Assembly (NCBI RefSeq): GCF_020889705.1
Contig: NZ_JACMYP010000020.1
Coordinates: 1-59,410 of the forward strand
DNA length: 59,410 nt
Source: Bradyrhizobium altum
GTDB taxonomy: Bacteria; Pseudomonadota; Alphaproteobacteria; Rhizobiales; Xanthobacteraceae
Direction of reading: 5' to 3'
The translations under genes were made by a program, and so were the position numbers. The notes beneath the pieces are model-generated. The model ran no database searches and had not been told where the DNA came from. It worked only from the letters and a program-made list of their open reading frames with translations. Below, piece by piece: positions 11,459 through 21,219 of the stretch; the stretch's first letter is position 1; each line of letters starts with the position of its first letter.

Positions 11459-11545
11459 GGGCATCGCCTGGCCGTTGGCCGGGCGATAGGAACAGAGAGG
11501 CTTGCGATCTGACCGTTGCGGTCGGATTGCCGGGGTGGACGAAGA

Positions 11546-12424
11546 ATGGCGTCACTGAAAGACATGCGGGTCCGCATCGCCTCGACCAAGGCGACGCAGA
11601 AGATCACCAAGGCCATGCAGATGGTCGCGGCCTCGAAGCTGCGCCGCGCGCAGAACGCAGCCGAGGCGGCGCGGCCCTATGCCACCAAGATGGACGCGGT
11701 GATTTCCAACATCGCCGCCGCGACCAACGGCTCACCCGGTGCGCCGGCGCTGCTGGCCGGCACCGGCAACGACCAGGTGCACCTGCTTCTGGTCTGCACC
11801 GGCGAGCGCGGCCTGTCCGGCGCTTTCAACTCAGCCATCGTGCGTCTGGCGCGCGAGCGGGCGAACGCGCTGCTCGCGCAAGGCAAGGAAGTCAAATTCT
11901 TCTGCGTCGGCCGCAAGGGCTATGAGCAGCTGCGTCGGACGTTCGAGAAGCGGATTGTCGAGCACCTCGACCTGCGTTCGGTGCGGCAGATCGGTTTCGT
12001 CAACGCCGAGGACATCGCCAACAAGGTGCTGGCACGGTTCGAGGCCGGCGAATTCGATGTCTGCACGCTGTTCTATTCGCGCTTCCAGTCGGTGATCGCG
12101 CAGATCCCGACCGCGCAGCAGATCATCCCGCTCGAGGTGGCTACACCCGCGGCCAGCGTGGCTCCCGCGACCTCGTACGAATACGAGCCGGAAGAGGACC
12201 AGATTCTCGGCAGCCTGCTGCCGCGCAACCTCGCGGTGCAGGTCTTCCGTGCGCTGCTGGAGAACAACGCCTCGTTCTACGGCGCGCAGATGAGCGCGAT
12301 GGACAGCGCGACGCGCAACGCCGGCGAGATGATCCGTAAGCAAACCCTGATTTACAACCGAACCCGTCAGGCCCAGATCACGAAGGAGCTGATCGAGATC
12401 ATCTCCGGCGCTGAGGCGGTCTAA
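11546..12424 (+). CDS. atpG: F1 ATP synthase subunit gamma
   Basis: The 292-residue central rotor shaft of F1. The N-terminal coiled-coil helix ([20 protein letters not shown]) and the C-terminal signature helix ([20 protein letters not shown], then [15 protein letters not shown]) are both present. ATG 11546 is chosen because the family begins with this sequence; an in-frame start at 11516 would add ten non-conserved residues. A short insert rich in Ala and Pro (about residues 195-215) is a usual alphaproteobacterial feature. Confidence 0.97.
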   Translation: MASLKDMRVRIASTKATQKITKAMQMVAASKLRRAQNAAEAARPYATKMDAVISNIAAATNGSPGAPALLAGTGNDQVHLLLVCTGERGLSGAFNSAIVRLARERANALLAQGKEVKFFCVGRKGYEQLRRTFEKRIVEHLDLRSVRQIGFVNAEDIANKVLARFEAGEFDVCTLFYSRFQSVIAQIPTAQQIIPLEVATPAASVAPATSYEYEPEEDQILGSLLPRNLAVQVFRALLENNASFYGAQMSAMDSATRNAGEMIRKQTLIYNRTRQAQITKELIEIISGAEAV

Positions 12425-12447
12425 GGCAGATTTTCGAAGGAGAATAG

Positions 12448-13893
<1,446 letters not shown>

Positions 13894-13907
13894 GCTTTGG
13901 GATGTCG

Positions 13908-13991
13908 TCATCGCCGGACTTGATCCGGCGATCCATCGAACGAGAAGTATTTTGACTGATGGACCCGCGGGTCGAGCCCGCGGGTGACAGC
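13908..13991. repeat. Palindromic repeat inside the atp operon (atpD-atpC gap)
   Basis: Two neighbouring hairpins fill the 116-bp gap: CGCCGGACTTGATCCGGCG (about 13915-13933) and ACCCGCGGGTCGAGCCCGCGGGT (about 13963-13985), linked by an AT-rich bridge. The ATCCATC and GATGGAC flanks fit the Bradyrhizobium type of dispersed palindrome. Here it separates two co-transcribed genes. Confidence 0.75.
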
Positions 13992-14009
13992 GCAAAGAAC
14001 GGAAAGACC

Positions 14010-14417
14010 ATGGCCACCTTCCACTTCGATCTCGTCTCTCCCGAAAAGCTCGCCTTCTCCGGCGAGGTGGATCAGGTTGACGTCCCCGGTGTGGAGGGTG
14101 ATTTCGGTGTGCTCGCCGGACACGCTCCCGTCGTCGCCACGATTCGTCCGGGTATCCTGACGATCACGACTGCGGGCAAGCGCGAGAAGGTGATCGTGCT
14201 CGGCGGCCTCGCCGAGGTGTCGGACAAGGGCCTCACCGTGCTCGCCGACGTCGCGACCGCGATTGCGGAGCTCGATCGCGCGAAGTTTGCCGAGACGATC
14301 AACGAGATGCAGGAGAAGCTCGCCGAGAAGGAGGGCTCCGAGCTCGACCACGCGATCGAGCGGCTCGACCACTTCAAGAGCATCCAGCACGAGCTCAACG
14401 CGACGGCTATGCACTGA
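14010..14417 (+). CDS. atpC: F1 ATP synthase subunit epsilon
   Basis: A 135-residue rotor subunit and regulator of ATP hydrolysis. The N-terminal beta-sandwich shows [32 protein letters not shown] and [16 protein letters not shown]; the C-terminal helical part is shorter and Glu/Lys-rich. ATG 14010 has GGAAAG nine bases upstream; an upstream in-frame ATG at 13959 would read through the palindromic repeat and is rejected. It is the last gene of the operon. Confidence 0.96.
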   Translation: MATFHFDLVSPEKLAFSGEVDQVDVPGVEGDFGVLAGHAPVVATIRPGILTITTAGKREKVIVLGGLAEVSDKGLTVLADVATAIAELDRAKFAETINEMQEKLAEKEGSELDHAIERLDHFKSIQHELNATAMH

Positions 14418-14445
14418 GGCGCGATTACTGACCAGCGATCGCGCC
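14418..14445 (+). other. Hairpin directly after atpC stop
   Basis: A perfect 8-bp inverted repeat GGCGCGAT / ATCGCGCC (14418-14425, 14438-14445) starts at the first base after the stop codon. It has no T-run, so a role in 3'-end stability is as likely as termination. Confidence 0.45.
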
Positions 14446-14515
14446 ATAGCGTCGAGTGAGCCGGCTTCTTTGTGAAATCGCTCACACCTTTCCAGTCATT
14501 GTCTGCCAGGACTTG

Positions 14516-14558
14516 AAGCATTCAACGCTCGCCGTATCCCGGCGGGCGTTGAATGCTT
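14516..14558 (+). terminator. Probable terminator of the atp operon
   Basis: A 19-bp stem (14516-14534 pairs with 14540-14558, one G-U pair) with a five-base loop starts about 100 bp after the atpC stop. It is followed only by GTTGC rather than a full T-run, but its length makes it the strongest hairpin in the gap before the cyclase gene. Confidence 0.65.
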
Positions 14559-14621
14559 GTTGCGCCCGGAAGCGTCTGGCGGCATTCTGCCCGGCGTATT
14601 TGGGTTCCGGGGCTGGCACTC

Positions 14622-16178
14622 ATGAAGCGCAAGATCGCAGCGATCTTTGCGGCCGATATTGCAGGCTATAGTCGATTGGTTGCCGAGGATGAGGAGGAGA
14701 CGCTGCGGCGGCTCGCCTCCTATCGTCAGGTCACCGACGATTTCATTGCCAAATGCGGCGGCCGCATCTTCAACACCGCAGGCGATGCGGTGCTCGCGGA
14801 ATTTCCCAGCGCCGTCGAAGCCGTGCGTTGCGCGATCGACATCCAGGAAAGCCTGCGCACGCGCAACATGGCCTATCCGCCGAGCCGGCAGATGTCGTTC
14901 CGGATCGGCATCACCATCGGCGACGTGGTCGAGCGCGACGGCGATCTGCTTGGTGATGGCGTCAATATCGCAGCAAGGCTCGAGGGCCTCGCCGAGGTCG
15001 GCGGCATCTGCGTGTCGCGCGCCGTGCACGAGCAGGTCGCCAACAAGCTGTCGGTGCAATTCGCCGATATCGGCGCGCAGGAAGTGAAGAACATCCCGAC
15101 CCCCGTGCACGCCTACATGGTGGCGATGCCGCGCGAGGACGGCACCTACGCGACGCCGCAGCTCAAGAAGCCGATCAAGACCGCGGCCGCGGGCGCACCG
15201 GCCTGGATGTGGCCCGCTGCCATCACCGTGGTGCTGCTGGCCGCGATCGGTGTCGGCGGCTTCCTCTACTACACCAAGCTGGAAACGTCGGCGACGAAGC
15301 CTGCAGCCGTGGCCAGTTCTCCTCCGGCACCCACGCCCTTGGTATCAGCTTCACCGGCACCGTTGATCGCACCGTCGCCGCCGGCATCGAGCGTGCCGTC
15401 TGCGAAGCCCGCACCGCCTGTGCCGGCTGCACCGGCATCCTCGCTGCCGCCTCCGATCGCATCAGGCGACAAGCTCGCCACCGACATTGTTCCGTTCGTC
15501 AGCGACCGCACCCGCATCGCGCTCGCGACCGAGTATTTGCCGGCGGGCAACTCCAAGGCGATTGCCCTCAACATCAACGGCTTCGTCGGCTGGAGCGTGG
15601 CGCAGCCGAGCGAGGACGCGGCGAAGTCGGCGGCACTCGATCTGTGCCAGAAGCGCGCCGATAATGCAGGCTCGCCGCGCAAGTGCGAACTGTACGCGGT
15701 CGGCAATGCCATCGTGTATGCCCATGGCCAGCCTCCAGTGCCGCCCTTGCCGTGGGTCAAGCGTGATGCGCTGGTCGAGAAGCCGTACGCGACCAAGGAC
15801 GTTCCGCTGCTGCGCGAGGCGGCCAGGACCCGGCTCGACAACCTGTTTGTGCCGGGGCGCAAGACGCGAACCATCGCGCTCGGTCCGGGCGGTCACCACT
15901 TCTTCAATTCGGGTATCGATTCGCTCGAGGAATCGGCGCGGCGCAATCTGCAGGCCTGCGGCGCGGTGGCGGGCGTGCCCTGCACGATCGTCGTGGTCGA
16001 CGATGTCTTCGTGGTGCCGATTCCGGCCAGTTTGCGCGTGACCGGTTTCTTCAAGGCCGCGGACAGTCGGTCATCACGCCGGGCGAGCGGAGCGACGTCG
16101 CGCGGAAGCTTGCCGATGCGACGGCCGGCTGGAATGCGGTTGCGGTCGGGACGCAGGGGCGGCCGGGACTGGGATTGA
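14622..16178 (+). CDS. Class III adenylate/guanylate cyclase with exported repeat domain; 3' end frameshifted
   Basis: As sequenced, this encodes 518 residues. Residues 1-170 form a class III cyclase homology domain with metal-binding Asp12 (FAADIAGYS) and Asp55 (NTAGDAVLAEF) and the transition-state pair Asn115/Arg119 (GDGVNIAARLEG). One membrane helix (about 197-217) and a Pro/Ala/Ser-rich linker (about 225-280) lead to a C-terminal region with two Cys-containing repeats. A cytoplasmic cyclase controlled by a periplasmic sensor is the natural reading. Near 16060 the family-like reading jumps frame and the last ~40 residues become Arg/Ser-rich. Restoring one base gives 555 residues ending at 16288. 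ATG 14622 begins MKRKIAAIFAADIAGYS, typical for the family. Confidence 0.85.
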   Translation: MKRKIAAIFAADIAGYSRLVAEDEEETLRRLASYRQVTDDFIAKCGGRIFNTAGDAVLAEFPSAVEAVRCAIDIQESLRTRNMAYPPSRQMSFRIGITIGDVVERDGDLLGDGVNIAARLEGLAEVGGICVSRAVHEQVANKLSVQFADIGAQEVKNIPTPVHAYMVAMPREDGTYATPQLKKPIKTAAAGAPAWMWPAAITVVLLAAIGVGGFLYYTKLETSATKPAAVASSPPAPTPLVSASPAPLIAPSPPASSVPSAKPAPPVPAAPASSLPPPIASGDKLATDIVPFVSDRTRIALATEYLPAGNSKAIALNINGFVGWSVAQPSEDAAKSAALDLCQKRADNAGSPRKCELYAVGNAIVYAHGQPPVPPLPWVKRDALVEKPYATKDVPLLREAARTRLDNLFVPGRKTRTIALGPGGHHFFNSGIDSLEESARRNLQACGAVAGVPCTIVVVDDVFVVPIPASLRVTGFFKAADSRSSRRASGATSRGSLPMRRPAGMRLRSGRRGGRDWD

Positions 16179-16288
16179 AGGCGGAGAACGAGCAGAGCGC
16201 GGTCAACGCCGCGCTCGGTGACTGCGCCAGGCGCGACAGCGATTGCCATGTCATCGCGGTTGGTCCGTTCACGGTCGGCCCGAACTAG
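16061..16288 (+). pseudogene. Displaced 3' end of the cyclase gene (other frame)
   Basis: From GGACAG at 16061 the frame reads GQSVITPGERSDVARKLADA, then VNAALGDCARRDSDCHVIAV and ends GPFTVGPN, stop at 16288. This segment repeats the Cys-pair pattern of the upstream domain. The total 14622-16288 is 1667 bases, one short of a multiple of three, as expected for a single deletion, probably one C in GCC(C)GG at about 16058-16061. Confidence 0.75.
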
Positions 16289-16413
16289 AGCATGATCCGG
16301 GAAATGTGAAGCAGCTTACAGCGGGGATCGTGCACCAATGACAAGCTGCGGCGCGATGACGAATTGGCCCAATCGCATCGTGATGCGACTTCGGATGTAA
16401 CGGACAAGATGCT

Positions 16414-17409
16414 GTGCTGAATTTCTCCACCGATGCTCTCCGCCCGCAGGACCGTTTCGAGCACTGGTGCGACGTGCGCGGCAAAAACCTGTTCGGGGTC
16501 ACGATCGAGCTCGAGCGCGACAGACGGCCCGATTTCCATGGACGCTTTTCCGCGACGCCGGTCGGCGATGCCGTGCTGGCGGAAATGTCGGCGTCGTCCT
16601 ACCGCGTCAGCCGGACGTCATCCGACATCGGACGTGTTCCGAGCAACAGCCTGCATCTCGGCTGGCAGGTGCGCGGCCCGGGCCACCTGAATATCGGCCG
16701 CGATCGCATCCAATGGGTCGGCAACGGAGATATGGTGTTCGGCCATTCCAATCTTCCGTTTGCGTCGACGCCCGAACGGACCGACGGCTTTCGCTTCTTC
16801 AGCCTCAAGATTCCCGTCACCGACGAACTCGTGCTCGGTGCGCGGATCGAGGACGTGCCGCTGGTCGCGCTGGCACGTGATGCGAGCCTGACCCGGCTTG
16901 TCGGCGCCATGTTCCGCGCCATCGCGCGCGATCCGTCGCAAGCCGGGCAGTTCGCCGGCGAGGTCACGCATATGGTGCGGCTGGCGCTGCTTGCGCGCGG
17001 ACGCTTGCGGCCACGCCAGGATGAGATCCGTGCCGCGCTGCATGCCGGCTACCTTCATGCCGCGCGCGAAATCCTGCTGCGCGATCTGCATCGCGCCTCG
17101 CTCACGCCGGCCGCGGTCGCCGTCGAGCTCGGCATTTCGCTCCGGCAATTGCATGCGCTGTTCGAGCCGACCGGCCTGTCATTCGCGCGAACGCTGACGG
17201 CAACAAGATTGAAGGAGGCGAGGCGGCTTCTCTCATCGATGCAGGAACGCGGCATCGATGAGATCGCGTTCTCGTGCGGCTTCGACAGCATCGCGACGTT
17301 CTATCGCGTGTTCCGCGCGACCTACGGCATGACGCCGGGTGATGCACGGCGCCTTCCGCCGCAGGATCAGCCGCCGAATTCCGCGAACCGGATCGCGACC
17401 GCGCGATAG
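16414..17409 (+). CDS. AraC family transcriptional regulator
   Basis: A 331-residue regulator. The N-terminal two thirds form an AraC-type ligand-binding cupin-like region (DRFEHWCDVRGKNLFG at the start). The C-terminal about 100 residues carry two helix-turn-helix units (LTPAAVAVELGISLRQLHAL and GIDEIAFSCGFDSIATFYRV) with the RATYGMTPGDAR ending of the family. The start is GTG 16414. The 3' end overlaps the convergent Nudix gene by 43 bp. The target is not evident. Confidence 0.88.
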   Translation: MLNFSTDALRPQDRFEHWCDVRGKNLFGVTIELERDRRPDFHGRFSATPVGDAVLAEMSASSYRVSRTSSDIGRVPSNSLHLGWQVRGPGHLNIGRDRIQWVGNGDMVFGHSNLPFASTPERTDGFRFFSLKIPVTDELVLGARIEDVPLVALARDASLTRLVGAMFRAIARDPSQAGQFAGEVTHMVRLALLARGRLRPRQDEIRAALHAGYLHAAREILLRDLHRASLTPAAVAVELGISLRQLHALFEPTGLSFARTLTATRLKEARRLLSSMQERGIDEIAFSCGFDSIATFYRVFRATYGMTPGDARRLPPQDQPPNSANRIATAR

Positions 17410-17867
17410 ACCTCGCGGCGGAACGGCACAACGAGATCGGCGACGCGATCGAGACGCTCCCAGCGCCATTGATCGAACTCGGCGGGTTGGCCGTTGCGCG
17501 GCGTCAATGGATCGATCTCCTCGTCGCGCCCCGTGAAGCGCAGCGCAAACCATTTCTGCCGCTGGCCGCGGAATTTGGCCAGCCGATGCGATGCCGGCCC
17601 GTCATAGTCCGGGAATTCGTAGGTCATCCAGTCGGTCTCACCGAGATAGTCGGCGTTGACCGCCCCGGTCTCTTCCCACAATTCGCGCATCACGGCCTGG
17701 CGCGGATCCTCGCCTTCGTCGATGCCGCCCTGCGGCATCTGCCATTCGAGGCCGGGCAGCACGATCTCCGGACCGTCGTCCTTTATCCGGTGGCCGATCA
17801 GCACGCGTCCGTCGCCGTTGAACAGCGCGATGCCCACATTGGGGCGATAGGGCTTATCTGATGACAT
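17367..17867 (-). CDS. rppH: RNA pyrophosphohydrolase (Nudix)
   Basis: A 166-residue Nudix hydrolase that by family removes pyrophosphate from the 5' end of mRNA to start decay. The Nudix box is complete (GGIDEGEDPRQAVMREL, then WEETG) after the RppH-typical EWQMPQGG. YRPNVGIALFN and [10 protein letters not shown] are also RppH features. It is the downstream member of a tandem pair, 45 bp after the paralogue at 17913-18416, and its 3' end overlaps the convergent AraC gene. Confidence 0.9.
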   Translation of the reverse strand: MSSDKPYRPNVGIALFNGDGRVLIGHRIKDDGPEIVLPGLEWQMPQGGIDEGEDPRQAVMRELWEETGAVNADYLGETDWMTYEFPDYDGPASHRLAKFRGQRQKWFALRFTGRDEEIDPLTPRNGQPAEFDQWRWERLDRVADLVVPFRREVYRAVAIRFAEFGG

Positions 17868-17912
17868 CTCGACCGGTGCGCCGCGCGTTTGTCTGGCCGA
17901 TCATATGGCCGT

Positions 17913-18416
17913 CTATTTGGCCGCCAGACCGGCGAATTCCTTCACGACGCGCTCATAGACCGGACGCTTGAACGGCACAATCAGCTCCGGCAGATTCTTC
18001 ATCGGCTCCCAGCGCCAGGTGACAAACTCGGCCTTGTGACCGCCGCCGGGGTGGGCGACGTTGATCTCGTTCTCGTCGCCGGTGAAGCGCAGCGCGAACC
18101 ACTTCTGCCGCTGGCCGCGATAGCGGCCCTTCCAGGCGCGGCCTGCGACGGTGCGCGGGATATCATAGATCAGCCAGTCCGAGACCTCGCCGAGCTTCTC
18201 CACCGACTTGACACTGGTCTCTTCATAGAGCTCGCGCCGTGCGGCCTGAAACGTATCCTCGCCGGGATCGACGCCGCCCTGCGGCATCTGCCAGACATGC
18301 GCGTCGTCGACATGCTCGATGCCGCCGGCGCGGCGTCCGATGAAGACCAGTCCCGCCGTATTCAGCAGCATGATGCCGACGCAGGTTCGATAGGGCAGGT
18401 CTTCATAACGTGCCAT
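17913..18416 (-). CDS. RppH-like Nudix hydrolase, tandem paralogue
   Basis: A 167-residue Nudix protein clearly related to its downstream neighbour: both share [25 protein letters not shown] and VPFKR..Y. Its Nudix box ([17 protein letters not shown], then YEETS) keeps the metal-binding REx2EE glutamates but has Ser where the consensus has the final Gly. ATG 18416 (product starting [14 protein letters not shown]) is preferred to an upstream in-frame start at 18434. It may act on 5' mRNA ends or dinucleoside polyphosphates. Confidence 0.88.
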   Translation of the reverse strand: MARYEDLPYRTCVGIMLLNTAGLVFIGRRAGGIEHVDDAHVWQMPQGGVDPGEDTFQAARRELYEETSVKSVEKLGEVSDWLIYDIPRTVAGRAWKGRYRGQRQKWFALRFTGDENEINVAHPGGGHKAEFVTWRWEPMKNLPELIVPFKRPVYERVVKEFAGLAAK

Positions 18417-18498
18417 GCCGCCGCTACCTCGCACAGTTCCTGGCGCCGCCCGACCCGGCCCCCCGGCAAGGTCTTAGGTTGCACCAACAGATTGATCT

Positions 18499-19701
18499 CT
18501 AGCCCGATTTTGATTTCAGCATCGCCGTTGTCAATGGCACAAGCATGATGCCCTTGGAGTCCAGTGTCTTGAGCCAGGCGCCGAGCCGCTCGATCGAGAC
18601 CGGCAGCGCCGAGGCGACGCCCACGGCCGTGCCGCGTTCCTTGGCGATCGTTTCCAGCTTGACCAGCGCGCGGTCGATTTCCGCCGATGTCGGCACCACG
18701 TCGATGGCGAAATCGGCCTTGGCGAACGGCAGCGATTGGCCGGCCGAGAGGCTCTGCGCGACGCTGCGAGGAGTGGAACCGTCGTCGAAAAAGCTCAGGC
18801 CGCGCTTGGCCGCCTCGCGCACGATGGGCTGCATCACGGGATCGGTCGCGACGAACCGGGCTCCCATGAAATTGGCGATCCCGGCATATCCCTGCAGGCG
18901 GCTGAGGTGCCAATAGAGACGGTCGAGGTTCTGCTCGCTGCTCAATGTGGTCAGCAGGGTCTGCGGGCCCGGATCGTTGTCGGGATAGTCGAACGGCTCC
19001 ATCGGGATCTGCAGCAGGATCTCGTGGCGCTGCGTCCGGGCGCGTTCCGCGAGCTTGCCGGGGTCGGCGCCGTAGGGCGTGAAGGCCAGCGTCACGGCCG
19101 GCGGCAGCTTCATGATGGCGTTCGCGGTCTTGGCGGCGCCGACGCCGAGGCCGGCGACCACGATGGCGACCACAGGCATCCGGGCCGCCTTGGCGCGGTC
19201 GGCTTCGGCCGCATAGACCGTGAACGGCTTCAGGCCGTCGGCGACCACCGGGATCATGCCGTAGCGCGATTTTTCCAGCAGGCGCGGGTCGATCCCGGTC
19301 ATCGCGACCGGCGGCGCATCGCCATCCGTCGTCTTTTCGGTCGGATCGCCGGCGCCGATCACCACGTCCTGGCGCTTGCCGCTGGAGCCGTCGATGATGG
19401 TGACGGTCTTGGAATCGCTGGCTGGGGCCGGGGCTTTGGCGGCGGATTTGACCACCGGTTCGGCCGGGGCGTGTTTATCGTCGGCGGCTGCGGGCGGGGG
19501 ATTACGGAGCGTGATGCGGGCAATCGGTTCGCCGCCGAGCGGGTTGTCGTTGAACAGGGCGACGCCGGCGAAGCCGACCAGCACGAGGCCCAGCAGCACG
19601 GCGAGCGCCTGCATCGCCGTGAATGGCAAGCGGACACGGCGCGTCCTGCCCATGGTGTTCTGCCCAAGCGGCGTGCTCAGTTCGTCGGCCGCTTCTGCCA
19701 T
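18499..19701 (-). CDS. Divergent polysaccharide deacetylase family protein (YibQ-like)
   Basis: A 400-residue protein with one N-terminal membrane helix (ALAVLLGLVLVGFAGVALF), a long Ala/Pro/Lys-rich linker and a C-terminal NodB-like fold (VAIVVAGLGVG, LAFTPYGADPGKLAERAR, LLQIPMEPFDYPDNDPGPQT, FFDDGSTPRS). These are the usual elements of the DUF610/YibQ family, a divergent branch whose chemistry is unsettled. ATG 19701 has a GGAGGG ribosome-binding site. It belongs with the envC-ctpA pair immediately upstream and probably acts in the periplasm on cell-wall glycan. Confidence 0.88.
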   Translation of the reverse strand: MAEAADELSTPLGQNTMGRTRRVRLPFTAMQALAVLLGLVLVGFAGVALFNDNPLGGEPIARITLRNPPPAAADDKHAPAEPVVKSAAKAPAPASDSKTVTIIDGSSGKRQDVVIGAGDPTEKTTDGDAPPVAMTGIDPRLLEKSRYGMIPVVADGLKPFTVYAAEADRAKAARMPVVAIVVAGLGVGAAKTANAIMKLPPAVTLAFTPYGADPGKLAERARTQRHEILLQIPMEPFDYPDNDPGPQTLLTTLSSEQNLDRLYWHLSRLQGYAGIANFMGARFVATDPVMQPIVREAAKRGLSFFDDGSTPRSVAQSLSAGQSLPFAKADFAIDVVPTSAEIDRALVKLETIAKERGTAVGVASALPVSIERLGAWLKTLDSKGIMLVPLTTAMLKSKSG

Positions 19702-19805
19702 GACCCTCCCCGAATCAACAGCGCGAACGATAGCACGATGCGGTGCATTCCCGCGCGCCGGCCTCCCCGTCAAAGCACGGCTGGCGGTGGACGGCGAAAG
19801 CAGAA

Positions 19806-19827
19806 AGGGCGGCCCGAGGGCCGCCCT
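19806..19827 (-). terminator. Terminator after ctpA
   Basis: A perfect 9-bp GC-rich stem AGGGCGGCC / GGCCGCCCT with a four-base loop lies 25 bp past the ctpA stop on the minus strand, followed by TTCTGCTTTC. It would reduce read-through from ctpA into the yibQ-like gene. Confidence 0.7.
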
Positions 19828-19851
19828 GTTCGCCTAAACCATTGGATGAGA

Positions 19852-21219
19852 TCAGTTCGCGGCCTTGTTGCCGGGCTTGTCGACCGCGGCCTTGTCGCCG
19901 GGCGCGGCCGGTGCCGGCGTCGCGCTCGAGGTCGACTTGATGCCGTGCAGCAGGTCGTCCGCCATCTTCAGCGCCTTGTCGTCCTTGGCGTCCGGCGGGA
20001 CGTAGGACTGCGAGCCGGTCTTCTCGTCGCCGTCGTTCTTCAGATGGCCGCGCAGCGAGGCCTCGCCCTTGGTGTCGGTGCGCGCCTTCAGCTCGTCCGG
20101 CACGTCCTGCAGCACCTCGATGTCGGGCACGATGCCCTTGGCCTGGATCGACTTGCCCGACGGCGTGTAGTAGCGCGCGGTGGTCAGGCGCAGCGCGCCG
20201 TTGCCAGAGCCGAGCGGGATGATGGTCTGCACCGAGCCCTTGCCGAACGAGCGGGTGCCGACCAGCGTCGCGCGCTTGTGGTCCTGCAGCGCGCCGGCGA
20301 CGATTTCGGAGGCCGATGCCGAGCCGCCGTTGATCAGCACGATGACCGGCTTGCCCTTGGTCAGGTCGCCGGGGTGAGCGGCGCGGCGCTGGGTTTCCTC
20401 GGCATTGCGTCCGCGGGTCGAGACGATCTCGCCGCGCTCCAGGAAGGAGTCGGACACGGTGACGGCTTCTTCGAGCAGGCCGCCGGGGTTGTTTCTGAGA
20501 TCGATGATGTAGCCCTTCAGCTTGTCGCCGATCTGGCTCTGCAGATTGGCAACCTCCTTCTTCAGGCCTTCGGTGGTCTGCTCGTTGAAGGTGGTGATGC
20601 GGATATAGGCGATGTCGTCGGCCTCGACGCGCGCACGCACCGAGCGGACGCGGATGTTGTCGCGCACCAGCGTGACGTCGATCGGATTGTCCTGGCCCTT
20701 GCGGATGATCTTGAGCTTGATCTTGGTGTTGACCGGACCGCGCATCTTCTCGACGGCCTGGTTCAGCGTCAGGCCCTGCACGGCTTCGTCGTCGAGATTG
20801 GTGATGATGTCGTTGGCCATGATGCCGGCCTTCGAGGCCGGGGTGTCGTCGATCGGCGAGACGACCTTGATCAGGCCGTCTTCCATCGTGACCTCGATGC
20901 CGAGGCCGCCGAACTCGCCGCGGGTCTGCACCTGCATGTCGCGGAAGCTCTTGGCATCCATGTAGCTCGAGTGCGGGTCGAGGCCGGACAGCATGCCCGA
21001 GATCGCGGACTCGACGAGCTTGCTGTCATCCGGCTTCTCGACATAGTCGCTGCGCACCCGTTCGAACACGTCGCCGAACAGATTGAGCTGGCGGTAGGTG
21101 TCCGACGTCGCGGCGCGCGCGCTCGATCCCATCAGCACAGCGCGGGGCTGCGTGACGAAAAGCGTCAGGGCCGCGCCGGTGGCGGCGCTAAGGAGAATTA
21201 CCGAAGTCTTGCGCATCAT
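19852..21219 (-). CDS. ctpA: C-terminal processing serine protease (S41 family)
   Basis: A 455-residue exported protease. A signal or anchor helix (VILLSAATGAALTLFV), a PDZ domain (EFGGLGIEVTMEDGLIKVVS, then PASKAGIMANDII) and the S41 catalytic core follow in order. The nucleophile Ser lies in GGSASASEI (around residue 300) and the general-base Lys in TRSFGKGSVQ. The C-terminus is a low-complexity Lys/Asp/Ala/Pro tail. By family it trims periplasmic proteins. Its start overlaps the envC stop by four bases (ATGA), so the two are translationally coupled. Confidence 0.95.
   Translation of the reverse strand: MMRKTSVILLSAATGAALTLFVTQPRAVLMGSSARAATSDTYRQLNLFGDVFERVRSDYVEKPDDSKLVESAISGMLSGLDPHSSYMDAKSFRDMQVQTRGEFGGLGIEVTMEDGLIKVVSPIDDTPASKAGIMANDIITNLDDEAVQGLTLNQAVEKMRGPVNTKIKLKIIRKGQDNPIDVTLVRDNIRVRSVRARVEADDIAYIRITTFNEQTTEGLKKEVANLQSQIGDKLKGYIIDLRNNPGGLLEEAVTVSDSFLERGEIVSTRGRNAEETQRRAAHPGDLTKGKPVIVLINGGSASASEIVAGALQDHKRATLVGTRSFGKGSVQTIIPLGSGNGALRLTTARYYTPSGKSIQAKGIVPDIEVLQDVPDELKARTDTKGEASLRGHLKNDGDEKTGSQSYVPPDAKDDKALKMADDLLHGIKSTSSATPAPAAPGDKAAVDKPGNKAAN

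Noticed and set aside
16286..16330. Copy of the GAGCATGATCC dispersed repeat after the cyclase gene
   Set aside because: The first 11-12 bases resemble the left end of a repeat common in related genomes, but no matching right arm follows, so I do not list it as a repeat.
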